Of a stretch of DNA of 64,000 nucleotides, positions 10,994 to 21,460 are shown piece by piece. A program made the position numbers and the translations under genes. Positions within the stretch are counted from its first letter, which is position 1, and each line of letters starts with the position of its first letter. Source of the stretch: Avena insularis (taxonomy: Eukaryota; Streptophyta; Magnoliopsida; Poales; Poaceae). Location of the stretch: positions 310,969,132 to 311,033,131 of the forward strand of contig CM042689.1 of the NCBI GenBank assembly GCA_023614405.1, written 5' to 3'. The notes beneath the pieces were generated by a model. That model had not been told where the DNA came from. It made no database searches and saw only the letters and a program-made list of their open reading frames with translations.

Positions 10994-11738
10994 ATGCTCT
11001 ATCCCGTCCCTGGCCGTGGGAAACCCCTGGGTCTCATTGCTCCTCCCAGGGACCGCTCTCATAGCCCGTCCATGGAGGACGGAAACAAGGAGGTGTATAA
11101 GTTTAGCCCGAGGTACAAGGAGTACGTCGATCCAAGCTTATATAAAAGCGATCCCGATGAAGATTGGAGTGACATCTACATCAGCTGTGATGTCTATGAT
11201 CCCCTGGAGATAAATTGGGCGATAATGAAGAGAGATCAACAAGAAAGATAAGGCCACAAGCCGCATGGAAAAGGGCGTGTGGAGATAGTAAAGTTCATCA
11301 TCACGAACCCTAGGCCGCACAAGCATAAGGAAATTACCTAATATTCGTGCAGGTGCTAGCAAGGAAGCGACGGTGCCACTCTCGAAGCCTACCACTGGTG
11401 GTCGTATAAGGGTGAAGCCTCAAGAAGAGTGGAGGGATGGTTTCTACTTCCCCGATCCATCAATTATGGATGAGGAAGAAGTTGTTCCCAGGACCAAAGA
11501 CTGCATGCGAGCACTGGAGATATGTCAGAAGCAGAAGCTACTCCATCGCGTTGAAGTCCGTCACCATATCAAGGAGATAGAGAAGAAGGATGATCTTCTC
11601 CCATTGGTGACTAAACTTACAGATAAAGTGGACACTTTGCAATCTGATTTGCGCAGGTGCTATAGCCGCATCACTTCCTTGGAGGATACCAACAAGAAGC
11701 TACGCACCACGGTGTTACATGCCATGGCTCCACAATGA
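10994..11738 (+). pseudogene. Element B extra 3' ORF (two pieces)
   Basis: Downstream of pol, on the same strand, lie an 85-codon ORF (10994-11251; acidic, with FSPRYKEYVDPSLY and DPDEDWSDIYISCD) and a second ORF (from about 11352 to 11738) whose C-terminal half looks like a heptad coiled coil (VTKLTDKVDTLQSDLRRCYS). The gap 11252-11351 contains stops and ends in a good splice acceptor (TTCGTGCAG, to 11352). A spliced or single ORF broken by mutation is therefore likely. Extra sense ORFs at this place are known in cereal gypsy elements but their function is not established. I do not recognise a catalytic domain, and an envelope role is not supported. Confidence 0.5.
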
Positions 11739-11755
11739 TCTATAATAATCACGGT

Positions 11756-11783
11756 ATCAAATAATCCCGAGGGATTATTTGAT
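11756..11783. repeat. Perfect 13-bp inverted repeat after the last ORF of element B
   Basis: ATCAAATAATCCC (11756-11768) and GGGATTATTTGAT (11771-11783) pair perfectly across a two-base loop, 18 bases after the stop codon of the extra ORF. In RNA this would be a strong stem. Confidence 0.85.
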
Positions 11784-12773
11784 CCTGCCTGGCTTGATTC
11801 CAAGCTTGGGGAGATCTTTAAGACCTTGTAACCTATCTTATAAGTTTTATATTACTATTTTAGCTTTGCATTAGTTCAAGCTTAGAAATAAAGTTTACAT
11901 CATTAGAATTCCTTCGGGAACAGTTGATCCATTTTATGAAATTCTGAGTTTATTATCATATATGGAGCATTATTGAGTTTATGCTTGTCTTATTAGATAT
12001 ATGAATGTCTTGAGTATAATTTTACTTGCACTTGATGATAGAAATAGGAGTATTACACACCATTGGTATTAATGGAACATACGAAGATAATTTAGTCAAT
12101 ATGTTGTAAGTTCATGGTTTGATTTACAAAGGAAAAAATATCTAATTAGTTAAGTTGAGAAAGAAACCTTGAACAAAGGTAAATTAAAAGTGCTATCAAA
12201 TTAGAGTGAGAACAAGACGAGGTAGATTATTCAAGTTATAAAGATGATTCATATATAATTGGAATTTGTTAATTGAGATCGTTAAACTTTGAATTCCTAC
12301 ATGAAGTGGAATGTATGTCTAGCTCCTTTGCACATCACTTAAACAAAAGTGTAAGCATATATAAAAAAAGAAGAGGAAAAGAGAAAATAAAATGAGCAAA
12401 GAGAAAATAGGCATACACCACTATCTTGTGGTGAAACAAAGGGACGTTTAAGATTTTAAATTCCAAGTGAATATGTTAATCCTAAAACACTTCGGACTAC
12501 CTCGCTAACTCATTCAGTCGAAATGAATACTTTTACATCATATTGAGAGTAATCTTTTGTGAACAGTTAAATGCTAAGGTGTGGAAGCCTGCTAATATTA
12601 TTTGGATGGTTCGGGTAAGGACCTATTCATGAACTTATTCCTATGTATCATATATGATAAATACACGCTGCAACTGCCTCATTTATTTTATCGACTCGGC
12701 TTCATGAATATGAGGATCACATCCATTAAGCTAACCTTGCTCGGGACGATCAAGGGTCTAAGCTTGGGGAAGT
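11784..12773 (+). other. Element B 3' untranslated region and polypurine tract
   Basis: This is AT-rich, non-coding sequence. TCTAAGCTTGGGGAAGT, ending at 12773, directly abuts the 3' LTR and is the polypurine tract. A second AAGCTTGGGGAG word lies at 11802-11813. I see no other feature. Confidence 0.65.
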
Positions 12774-13036
12774 TGATGAGTGCATATTTGCATCATGTTT
12801 TATATTATTATTTTGCACTGTAGTGGTAGGATCTTGGTATTTTACAGCGCTCGCGCACATCTTTTATGTCTATTTTCACCAGGATCTGGACAGATGATGG
12901 ATACGATGGACACAATTTTTGGACCAGTTGTATTGGAGCGAAAAGAAGACAAAAACAGCGTAAATCCCTAATTTGGGAAATATCAATAACACCAGAAGAA
13001 AACCCGAGGTGATCTTAGGAAATAGTGGGTTTAACG

Positions 13037-13080
13037 GCCAACTATACGACGGGAAGAATTTCTTCGGCCGTATAGTTGGC
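13037..13080. repeat. AACTATACG hairpin, copy in 3' LTR
   Basis: GCCAACTATACG (13037-13048) and CGTATAGTTGGC (13069-13080) pair perfectly. This is the counterpart of 5678-5733. The two LTR copies have changed at different bases but each stem is still paired. Confidence 0.85.
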
Positions 13081-13579
13081 GCCTCCACCGCGTCCTCAAA
13101 TAGTTTTGCCCCGTGCAATCGGATCGGGAGACGACATACAGAACGGCCAGAAATCGCTGAAACCTCAACTCCGGAAGGGATCTGGAGGGGGAACTCATCC
13201 GCCGGGGATCCATCTTCACCTACGCAGATCCGGGAGGCTAAGGCATCGATCTTCATCATCAAACGCTGCATCACCACCATCTCCATCCATCTCATATACA
13301 TCTTGTCTAGACCTTGTTGTAATTTTGGTACTCATTGTGGATTTATACAAGTACTATTCATCTATGATAGATTCCATTGTATTTGCCATGATGTCGATTG
13401 CCTCCATGTTTGAGTAGATCATTAGTTCTTGGGGAGATGGAAAAACTCTAGCATGATATTGAAATAAGATAAAGTTTATTATGATATTCATCGTTGTGAC
13501 CATGTTTTAGATTGTCTTCATCTTGATGTTGAGAGAAGTCAACCTCTCAATATTTGCCTATTGTGGGGACTTGATAGAG

Positions 13580-16500
13580 TGTCACATCCCAAGATTTTCG
13601 AAATTGGGATTAGAATTTTTTTTGCATTTGCATGACATTCATGAGCATTGCATTGCATATTTGCATCAATAAAAATTCCTAAATAGAAATAAAAGACTAA
13701 AACCCTAAATAGTATATGCCACTTTGTTCCTAAAGGGAAATTGGATTTATCAAAACACATTGTTGCGAAGGCAGTGATTATTGCTAAATTATATCCTAAA
13801 AAGATACAATGAATATTACAAAAATTTAGAAACAAAATTGAGCATATTTGGAGCTATTATGAAAAAGTTATGGAATAAATACAAACAAATAAAGATATAA
13901 ATAAAATGAAATATAAAAGGATTTATAAACTCACTACTTGCAAACTAGTAAAAATATTACAAATATGATCCTACAATGATTTATTCAAATTTAGAAAATT
14001 TTAGAAACAAGTTTGAACTTATTTGAAGTTTGTATGTAAAAGTTATGAGGGAAACACATAAATAGAAAACACATAAAAGTTATGAGGGAAACAAGTTTGA
14101 ACTTATTTGAAATCTTGCATTCCCGACAAACCTCAACTCTTTTTATGCACCACAGCCGAAGAATTTTGTACCGCAATATTTTAGATATGACGGTGTAAAT
14201 CCAAGATGTACTCGCGCTCGTTTCTTCAAATCCAAATTCCTTTGGTGAAAAGATAGAACTAATGATTCTCTACAACTTTTATGTTGTAAGTTTTTCAATT
14301 TGATCTACGGATTTGTCTCTCTAACACAGAAATATTTCTTATCTATTATGAGCTAAAATCGAGCCAATCTCCTCTCATAGCCACTGGATCTCATCCCGAC
14401 GACCAAGATTAGATCTTCTCGACGAAGGGGTACGAGCCAACCAGATCTCGCCATGTGTCAAGCCAGGTCAGCACCCGCTCCAGTCAGCGTCCAGTCAGCA
14501 TAGAATATTCCCAGGGAATATTCCCTCCAGATTTGAAATTGAATTTAAATTGCAGGAAATTGTGTAAACTTGCAAAATCATATAAAAAGATTAGTAGATC
14601 CAAAAATAGCAAATAATATATCAATGGATTTAGAAAAACGTGTATTCTATTAATATGTCATTAGATCCAACCTTAACAGCATTCATTTACTGTAATAATT
14701 TAATTAGTTTTAATGGTCTTTTAGGTTAATAAATCCATAGAAAATTATCTATAAATCCAAAAAATATGAACAATATGTTGAAATAAAGATACTCTAATGT
14801 AGATTAATAATCTCAGATTATAACTAATCTTTGCGGTACATATTTACCATAATGATTTAATTAGTTTTAATAGATTTATAAATCATTAAATTCATAGTAA
14901 ATTATTTGCATATCACAAAAATATAAGTAATATACCGATGGAAAGCTAGTTCCAAGTAGATCATCAATATGCAAATGGTTCAAGCAAATACAGTAAGGTT
15001 TTGCAGCAATTAAATAAATAGATTAATGGCTTATTTAGAGTATTAAAATCATAGTAATTCGAGTACTGCTCAGAAAATTACAAACAATATGTCCCTGGAA
15101 TCACAATCCCGTGTAGATTACAGATATGATTTTAGTTTGATTTTTAGACAGCAGAAACTATTTAAATGATTTAAAACTCATTAAACACTATTTAAATCAT
15201 ACAAAAAGATCTATAACTCCGATTAGGGTGAATCCAATTCCTACCGGTTCGTATTAACGTCCTCTATCCACTAAACCTCATAAACAAATTTAATTCGATA
15301 GTTAAGACACGAGTTACTATAGATCTTCTAAAACATTAATAATGGCAAGTAATTGTTAATAACAAATACTCTGTTGCATTAATTGATCTCCTTCATGCAT
15401 CATATACTTCGGTAATGTTTAGAGAACTAAATAAAACCGTTGTGATATATTAAATTGTCATGCATGCATTTGTGCATTTGTTTATGATTGTATGGTTGTT
15501 TATGTTGTATGTAATTGTTTGATCGATAGATTGCGAGGAGTGCAACGTGTGTGATTGTAACGAGTGCTTGAACGACTTTAGCTGCAACCAAGGCAAGTAG
15601 ATGCTACTTTGTTCATGATATTGTCCTATTATTTTCAATGTATTGTCGTGTATTTTGTAGATGCATGTGTAGGAAAGTACTATCGCTATGCTATGTCCTA
15701 TTATATGGTAGGGATCTCCTGTAGATGAGCCACCGTTGGTAGATGTGCTTAGTCGTGCTATGATGAACGAGGGCTGGGTTACATCACTGAAAGTTGTTTT
15801 TAAAAGTGTTGGTTTGCAAAACTAAAAACAACTTAATCAATGAACCTTCTGGGTGTGATGGGATTGATATTTTTTTGTGGTATCATTGCGGAAAGGCACC
15901 CAGGTATCAAGAGAAAATGATTGGCTTCTTTATTTGGTAGCTTACGTGTACAACCATGTGCCAATAATAAATGTGCGGTTGGTTGGACTTAGTAGGTTGT
16001 GATAACTCGAACCCACGTAGCCAGAGATGTAGAACTTTGGTAGGTTGGTACGGTGTGTGTCGGGTTTGGGGAGCTACTTCCCGAACGGTTCCTTCTTGGA
16101 CTTCTCCCTATCATCACCCAATATGAGAGTGGTGGTATGAGCTGGGCTGGCCAAGTCACATGGTAAAGTGTACTAACCCCTACAGGATATATAATCTAAT
16201 CGATTAGCCGTGTTCTTGGTTATGGACATCTGAGTTGCTTGATATTGAGTTCATGACATGTTTCTCTCTCATTCTAATTTCCTAATTTCTTTAATGTTGA
16301 TGGGTTAACTTAATTGGGATCTTTTCAAAAAAAATCAAAAACTGATTATAAAAGTAGGACAAAGGTATTTTCAAATGCAAGCTAGCCACAGCTCCACTCG
16401 CCAAATAAGCATGTAGATTCTAGTAATATTGTCTTCTTATTTATATCTACTTGCCATACATTCCAAGTATTGACCCTTCGGGGTTGCTACGTTTTATGTT

Positions 16501-16803
16501 GCAGGTTGTTATTCCGATTCCGAGTGATCGAATATGTTGCGATACTACACTCAACATTTGTTCTCTTGTGGGCAATTGAAGATGGAGTCTACTATATATA
16601 CTTATACTTCAGTTTTTAATTGAACTATTGAGCTAGCCTACGTGCTAAGCATTATTGTAATAATTGTAAATTATGGATCAATTCGATATTTATGATGCAT
16701 TGTTAAATTCTTTGGTATTCATCTGTACCGTGTATGCCAGTAAACCGATCCAGGGATTGGCACTATACACATGAACTCAGCCTTATCAGGCAAGGGTGTT
16801 ATA
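13580..16803. mobile_element. Nested LTR-type insertion, probably a long solo LTR (3.2 kb)
   Basis: The insert begins TGTCACATCCC and ends GGGTGTTATA, forming a short terminal inverted repeat of the TGTNACACCC...GGGTGTNACA kind found on some cereal gypsy LTRs. The 5-bp direct repeat TAGAG flanks it (13575-13579 and 16804-16808), and the host LTR resumes exactly there. The inside is AT-rich and non-coding. No primer site, polypurine tract or internal duplicate end is seen, so a solo LTR left by LTR-LTR recombination fits best. A non-autonomous element with undetected LTRs is the alternative. Confidence 0.72.
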
Positions 16804-17408
16804 TAGAGCAAACTACTTGTTGGTAGATAGAGGTGTGCAAGCACTTATAGTGATTATAAAGTTGTTGGCACTCCTTACGTATCAACTTGGGAATCGATAA
16901 AACTCACGGAACATTGTCCATGCCATGAGATACATCCTACGGGATAAAGTCCCTTAATAGCGCAGTAATTTGATTGATGTCGATTGCTTGTCTGTTATGG
17001 TTATGAGGATGATGTGAGTAGTGGTTGCTGTCTATTCGTCTAATTACGGGGTTGAGAATGTTCATGATGATAATCTTTACCTTAAACCCGTTGTAATGCT
17101 AGAGGTGTATTCGCTACTCCCTGAGAATGTCTTTTCCCATTGCAGTTTCATATCTCTTTTACATACATGATACTTACTTTCTGTATTCAGTTTGTTTACT
17201 TTATTTTTTGTCTCTCATACAAAAATCCAAAAACACCTTTTTACACAACACTCGCAATTTATCTTGTTAATTAGAACGTTATTTAGCATTTCTATTTCAA
17301 TATTTAATTCAAGATTTATTAGACTTCAGAACTCCTGCTTCCTGTAGGATCGATATCTTTATTTCGAAACTAGCTATAAACGGTCTCTGTACTTGCAGCC
17401 AAAAGGGG

Positions 17409-18368
17409 CAGGGTGCTCCTTTCGGCGATGGATGGATGGTAGCTCCACGATTGTCCTTGTGAGTCTTACGAAGTCCTCTCCTCATGTTGGTTTTGCCATT
17501 TCCATTGGTTTAGGCTCGACACTTCTCCTCCTATGTCGTCGAGCGCATCGGTGAATCAAGACTTTGACTTCTACAGGCTGCGTGTCTTTTTTTTTGTCTC
17601 CTGTATTGTTTTTGTTCTTTGGTAGCTATTCTAGCCAGCATCTTAGCGTGTGCTTGATCTGTAATCTGGTTACCCAGCATCTTTTTGCTTGTACTAATGG
17701 CAGTTGAGAGCATTATTAATTTAATGTTTTGGAAAGTCTTTTATTAAAAATATATTCTAAAATTGACTAGATACAAATCAAAATGAGTGAAGTTATATAT
17801 TAAAATACGTCTGGATACATGTATTTACGAAAATACTAAAAGGACTTACATTGATGAAGGGAGGGAGTATTTGAATATACTACACGGTTTTATGTGTAGA
17901 AGGATGGATCGTCAACCTATGTGACCCAGATCCTGCCCAACCATGATCTGACGGATGAATACCTGTCTCGCGGGAAGCCCTGAGGAGGCGGGTCATCAAC
18001 CTGAGTTAGAGTTTAAATGACCATCTTGATCCTATGGTTTTCATTTACATCGTATCATCTGTAATTGTTGGAACATGCAATTCATGATCATTAGACGAAT
18101 CAGAGAAAACATTTTCTGTTCCTTTGCAGAGCGAGCGCTCTCCTTTTTCAGAGTCCCAATCAGGGGCCGCCCGGTCGGTTGGTGCGTCCTCCTTATTTAA
18201 CCCATGTCAAAAATATAACATGGCACCTAAAGGAATCATGGCGACCAATTCCAGTACACTGTTCGTATGCATGCTGATGAGTGGAAGCATCTGAGCTGAA
18301 AAAGCAATCCAAAAACCAGCCGAGCGTGATCGATCAGAGACAATGGGGCTCGTCCACCTACTAATGCT
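17409..18368. other. Unassigned flank of element B
   Basis: The ancestral target continues here after element B. 17735-17878 is AT-rich and ends in GAAGGGAGGGAGTAT, which may be an eroded Stowaway end. I find no gene. Confidence 0.4.
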
Positions 18369-18561
18369 GTCAAGATCAACATGGACGTTGCCTTCCATGA
18401 TGAGTCTAAAGCTGGTGTCCATTTTGCAGCCGCGGGTCCGATCGAAGTGGCAACATATGCTTTACATCGCCGAGGCCCTGGCTTTGTCATATGCAGTTCA
18501 AGTTGCTGAACAATTGGGAGTGGGGCGTGTCCAGATAACATATCCCGCGGTACTCTAAAAC

Positions 18562-19623
18562 ACGGATGCGTAGACCGGAAACCTGGTTTGCAGTATGAAA
18601 AACGCTAGGACAAAACAGATTCACTAATCCAAACTGCATATTTAAAAAACATCACACATTGGCGCCAGATTCATACAATAGGGAAGGTTTTGATCATCGA
18701 GGTCTACATAAGTTTAGCAAAACATGATGCCGCGCCCTGCATCCAGACTTCACCTAGCATCTACGTAGCTCCACCGGCGGTACCTACCCACCGGATCATC
18801 TATGGCGGCGGCGCGCGCTTACTCCTCAGCATTGTTGGTGTCGTTGTCGTAGTCGTCATTGGTGAAGTACTAATCGGGGTAGTCGGCTTCGAGGGCCTCG
18901 AGCCGCGCCAGGTGCTCGCGGAGGGAGAGGCGACTGGCACGGCGAAGATTGCGCTTCTCCGTCCTGCGCGCAAGGCGGCGGTGCTTCCGGCGCTGCACGA
19001 TGTCCATGAACATGGTGCACAGTGAGTTGAACTTGGCCTCGTTCAATAAGAGCTCCTCGTGCTCGTTGTCGGCAGCGGGCTCGCGGACGACCGGCGGGAA
19101 CGCGCAGATTTTGGCCATCAAGAGCTCCTCGGCATCGTCCGTGGCAAGGTCGGCCGGCAGCGGTGGGGTCACACGGGTGCACCCAAGGGCGCCGTGGCCA
19201 TGTCCCTCCTCTGACGGTAGCGCCGGGCAAGCTCGCAGGCCATAGCTCCCGCTGCGGCCCGGAGAAGTGAGGCCGTGTGCGTCCAAATAGGGCCTCGATT
19301 GGCCGGCCATGGCAAGATGGGGAGTGGACACGGAGGTTGGCGGCAGCAATGTGTTTTTGGACGGCAGATGTGGACGGAATCGGAGATGTGGGCGGGCGGC
19401 AGCGAGGGTTTCTAGGCGGAGGAGGAAGGGGAAAATGGATACAAGATACCGCATCCGGGCCCCTGTATCGAATATATGCGAGATGGATGGGCCTCGATAC
19501 GGGATACCGCAATTTTTTTTGCAGTATTCGGTCTTCTACGATATCTATAAAGACCATTTTTAGGCCTCGATAGGCGCAAAAATTTGCGGGCCGACCGATA
19601 TGCGGTATCTCATAGAGATGCTC
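18562..19623 (-). mobile_element. DNA-transposon-like insertion carrying an ORF
   Basis: This block interrupts the RNase H-like sequence. Its right end, read inwards, is GAGCATCTCTATGAGATACC, resembling the GAGCATCTC termini of the elements at 23548 and 28113. The left end is not clearly matched, so the left boundary is approximate and I cannot show a target duplication. It holds a 146-codon minus-strand ORF. Confidence 0.45.
18870..19310 (-). CDS. Hypothetical 146-residue Arg-rich protein inside a mobile element
   Basis: The frame starts MAGQSRPYLDAHG at 19310 and runs uninterrupted to a stop at 18870. The C-terminal third is strongly basic and probably helical (RRKHRRLARRTEKRNLRR, then LSLREHLARLEALEADY). 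It follows an acidic DDAEELLMAKI segment. I recognise no catalytic motif or known domain. It lies within a TIR-type insertion, so it is best read as a captured or element-borne ORF rather than a host gene. Longer overlapping frames (18856-19653 and the 48-codon N-terminal extension) give low-complexity Pro/Arg-rich sequence and are less convincing. It may be a pseudogene that still happens to be open. Confidence 0.4.
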   Translation of the reverse strand: MAGQSRPYLDAHGLTSPGRSGSYGLRACPALPSEEGHGHGALGCTRVTPPLPADLATDDAEELLMAKICAFPPVVREPAADNEHEELLLNEAKFNSLCTMFMDIVQRRKHRRLARRTEKRNLRRASRLSLREHLARLEALEADYPD

Positions 19624-19851
19624 TTTGCCTCCCTGGACTATGACCCTGCTCACATCGCCACTATCATTAGTGACTTAAAGTTTAGATTGCATATGGATAG
19701 TGTTGTCTATACTCCTCTCAACTGTAACAAGCCGGCTCATGAGCTAGCGGCTTTGAGTGTAGGTGTAACTCACGGAGACCATGTTATGTGGAAGACGAAC
19801 TACTCTAGTTCTATAACCCATTTGGTGACCGGCGATCTAGTCGTGTCTTAA

Positions 19852-20367
19852 TGGAATGCGAGTGTTGGTCGTCGAACAAATCCATCCCCCGGGTCGCTCG
19901 CCTCACTCATGCACGACTCCTTCGTCCCCACAAGCCTGCCACATGGTGGGACCAGACCTAGCCTTATCTGATACCTCGCCTCGTCCTCAACTCCACGTGA
20001 AACTTCCTCCCGAGGCGCCGCCGCTTGCCTGCACAACCATGTCACCGCCACCATCACGCACCAGCGTCCTCGACCCCTACAGGTTGCGCCGCTGCGCTCA
20101 CCTAGGCCCTCCGGAGAGGCAGCCGCCACCGTCAAACCAGATCCCCGGCCGCGCTCGTGCCCCTACGTCTGCCCAACCTCGAAATTGAGCCTTCACCAAG
20201 AGCTCTCGTCGCCGGAGGAGTCTGCTGCAAGGGCCATCGCCGGAGTTGGAAGAGCCACTGGCGAGAGTCTCGGCCTCCATCTCCACTATCGGGCACATCT
20301 CCCATGCCCTTGAGCTCCACAGTTGGTGTTGCTATGAGTGGCACCGAGCGTTGTTGCCACTGGCTTG
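19852..20367. other. GC-rich unassigned stretch
   Basis: The region is Pro/Arg-biased in several frames on both strands, without a recognisable protein or splice pattern. Composition explains the overlapping ORFs. No gene is called. Confidence 0.4.
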
Positions 20368-20705
20368 AATTTTTGCTACCCAGGTATATGGCGGTGCTAC
20401 CATAGGCATACGGTGATGCTATCAGTTTCAGGGAAGGTGCTACAGAACCAATCTACAACTATGTTACTATAATATTTTTTTTTGCTACAATCTGTTATAT
20501 GATATTGCTACAATAGTATACAAGTTTTGCTATAAAGTTCAAGTGAGAGCCTTCGACGATGTCCTTGTAAAATTGGTTTTGCTACAATATTAGTTTTTTT
20601 TGCTACAACTGCTCTGAGTTTTTGCTACAATAGTGAAATGTTTTTGCTACGAGGTTTCTGGTGATACTTCGACGATGTCTCCGGCAAATTCGATTTTGCT
20701 ACATT
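20368..20705 (+). repeat. Array of TTTTGCTACAA-like words
   Basis: About eleven copies of (T)TGCTAC(AA), plus several TTGCTATAAAG variants, are spaced 15-50 bases apart, mostly in the same orientation. The spacers are not tandem copies of each other. The pattern resembles the sub-terminal repeats of some plant DNA transposons, but no matching terminus is identified. Confidence 0.55.
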
Positions 20706-21457
20706 AGAACACAAATTTTGCTATAAAGTCTCCGATGAGGTCTCGGCGAGGTCTTCAAAAGAACAACCTTTCTGTTCTGTTTTCTGGATGAACCATTTTT
20801 TATACAATGTAGCAAAAAGGAAATAAATATAGCAAAAGCGGGATAAAGAACGGGACGTGAAGATCTAACCCTTGATCCGTCTTGATCTAACGGCTGGGAC
20901 CCGGGGATGGAAAGACGCCTAGCACTTCCCAAAAAAAATATAACACCACGCATTCCACGCTTGAACATTCTCTCACGAAATTTGCCGCACGGGTGGCTGC
21001 TCCATGCGGTGACGTATATCTGATGAAATGAAACGCTCGCACCTCGCAGATGTCCACATCCCAGCTGATCGACAGGAACCGCTTACGTTTTACCTGGGCG
21101 TATGGGTCTCAATCGAATCTATGGTGATCTGGCCTGGACGTAGCGGAGACTCCTGTAGTCTTGAGCTTTACGACACCAACTCGATTGACCTACAGGCGAC
21201 AGCAAGGCGAGAACACGGAAGCAAAAGCGTGTAGTACATCTGATAGAAAGACAGACAGACATACAAAACAGGCATGATGCATCTATCTTTGAGGCCTTGG
21301 AGGAGAAACACCACATCGTACGATGAACACGAGTATCGATCAACAACCACTCGAAAATAACAGCTGAAAGTCCGTTGATGCCTTTTGTTCCTCCGGTGAT
21401 GCATGATGATCATCACCTTACGGCATTCCTCTTCGTTCTTTGAATTTTGAGAGCAGC
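20706..21457. other. Unassigned sequence
   Basis: There is no supported gene. GATCTAACCCTTGATCC and CTTGATCTAACGGC near 20862-20892 may belong to the same repeat as the TTGCTACAA array. The minus-strand ORF 21168-21599 crosses the boundary into the next element and is not convincing. Confidence 0.35.
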
Positions 21458-21460
21458 TTA

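Larger units (their letters stand above)
12774..17403 (+). mobile_element. 3' LTR of element B, split by a nested insertion
   Basis: The left part is 12774-13579 and the right part is 16804 (or 16809)-17403. Together they are about 1.4 kb and collinear with the 5' LTR. The right end (CTTGCAGCCAAA) is slightly mutated from CTTGCAGTCATCA. AGGGG follows directly and matches the left target site. Confidence 0.85.
5408..17408 (+). mobile_element. Gypsy element B, complete with target-site duplication
   Basis: LTRs at 5413-6849 and 12774-17403 flank a ~5.9-kb interior. The 5-bp direct repeat AGGGG lies at 5408-5412 and 17404-17408. A gypsy-type primer site follows the 5' LTR and a polypurine tract precedes the 3' LTR. 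Interior order is gag, aspartic protease, reverse transcriptase, RNase H, a hairpin region, an extra ORF, then the 3' untranslated region. This order and the FMDDFSVYG RT motif fit a non-chromodomain (Athila/Tat-like) lineage. Several in-frame stops and the missing integrase make it non-autonomous and inactive. A second LTR element is nested in its 3' LTR. Confidence 0.88.
18369..19851 (+). pseudogene. RNase H-like (RVT_3) coding sequence, split by an insertion
   Basis: Two plus-strand pieces look like the N- and C-terminal parts of the plant RNase H-like domain found in LINE-derived genes. 18369-18560 reads KINMDVAFHDESKAG and, after a frame change, AEALALSYAVQVAEQLGV. 19620-19851 reads DYDPAHIATIISDLKF, CNKPAHELAALSVG and ITHLVTGDLVVS, then a stop. 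The normal spacing between these blocks is only a few residues, so about 1.06 kb was inserted between them (near 18562-19623). The frameshift and insertion make it non-functional. It is probably a LINE 3' remnant or a dead host RNase H-like gene. Confidence 0.6.

Noticed and set aside
10994..11738. Envelope protein of an endogenous-retrovirus-like element
   Set aside because: No signal peptide, transmembrane segment or cleavage site is visible. The coiled coil alone is not enough.
13580..16803. Host gene intron or gene within the 3' LTR of element B
   Set aside because: The 5-bp TAGAG duplication and the collinearity of the 5' LTR across the gap show it is an insertion, and no coding frame is present.
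18856..19653. 265-codon minus-strand ORF
   Set aside because: It overlaps the 146-codon frame in another phase, is Pro/Arg low-complexity, and crosses the insertion boundary into the RNase H-like sequence.
20368..20705. CRISPR-like array
   Set aside because: The repeated words are only about 10 bases, the spacing is irregular, and the genome is a plant's.
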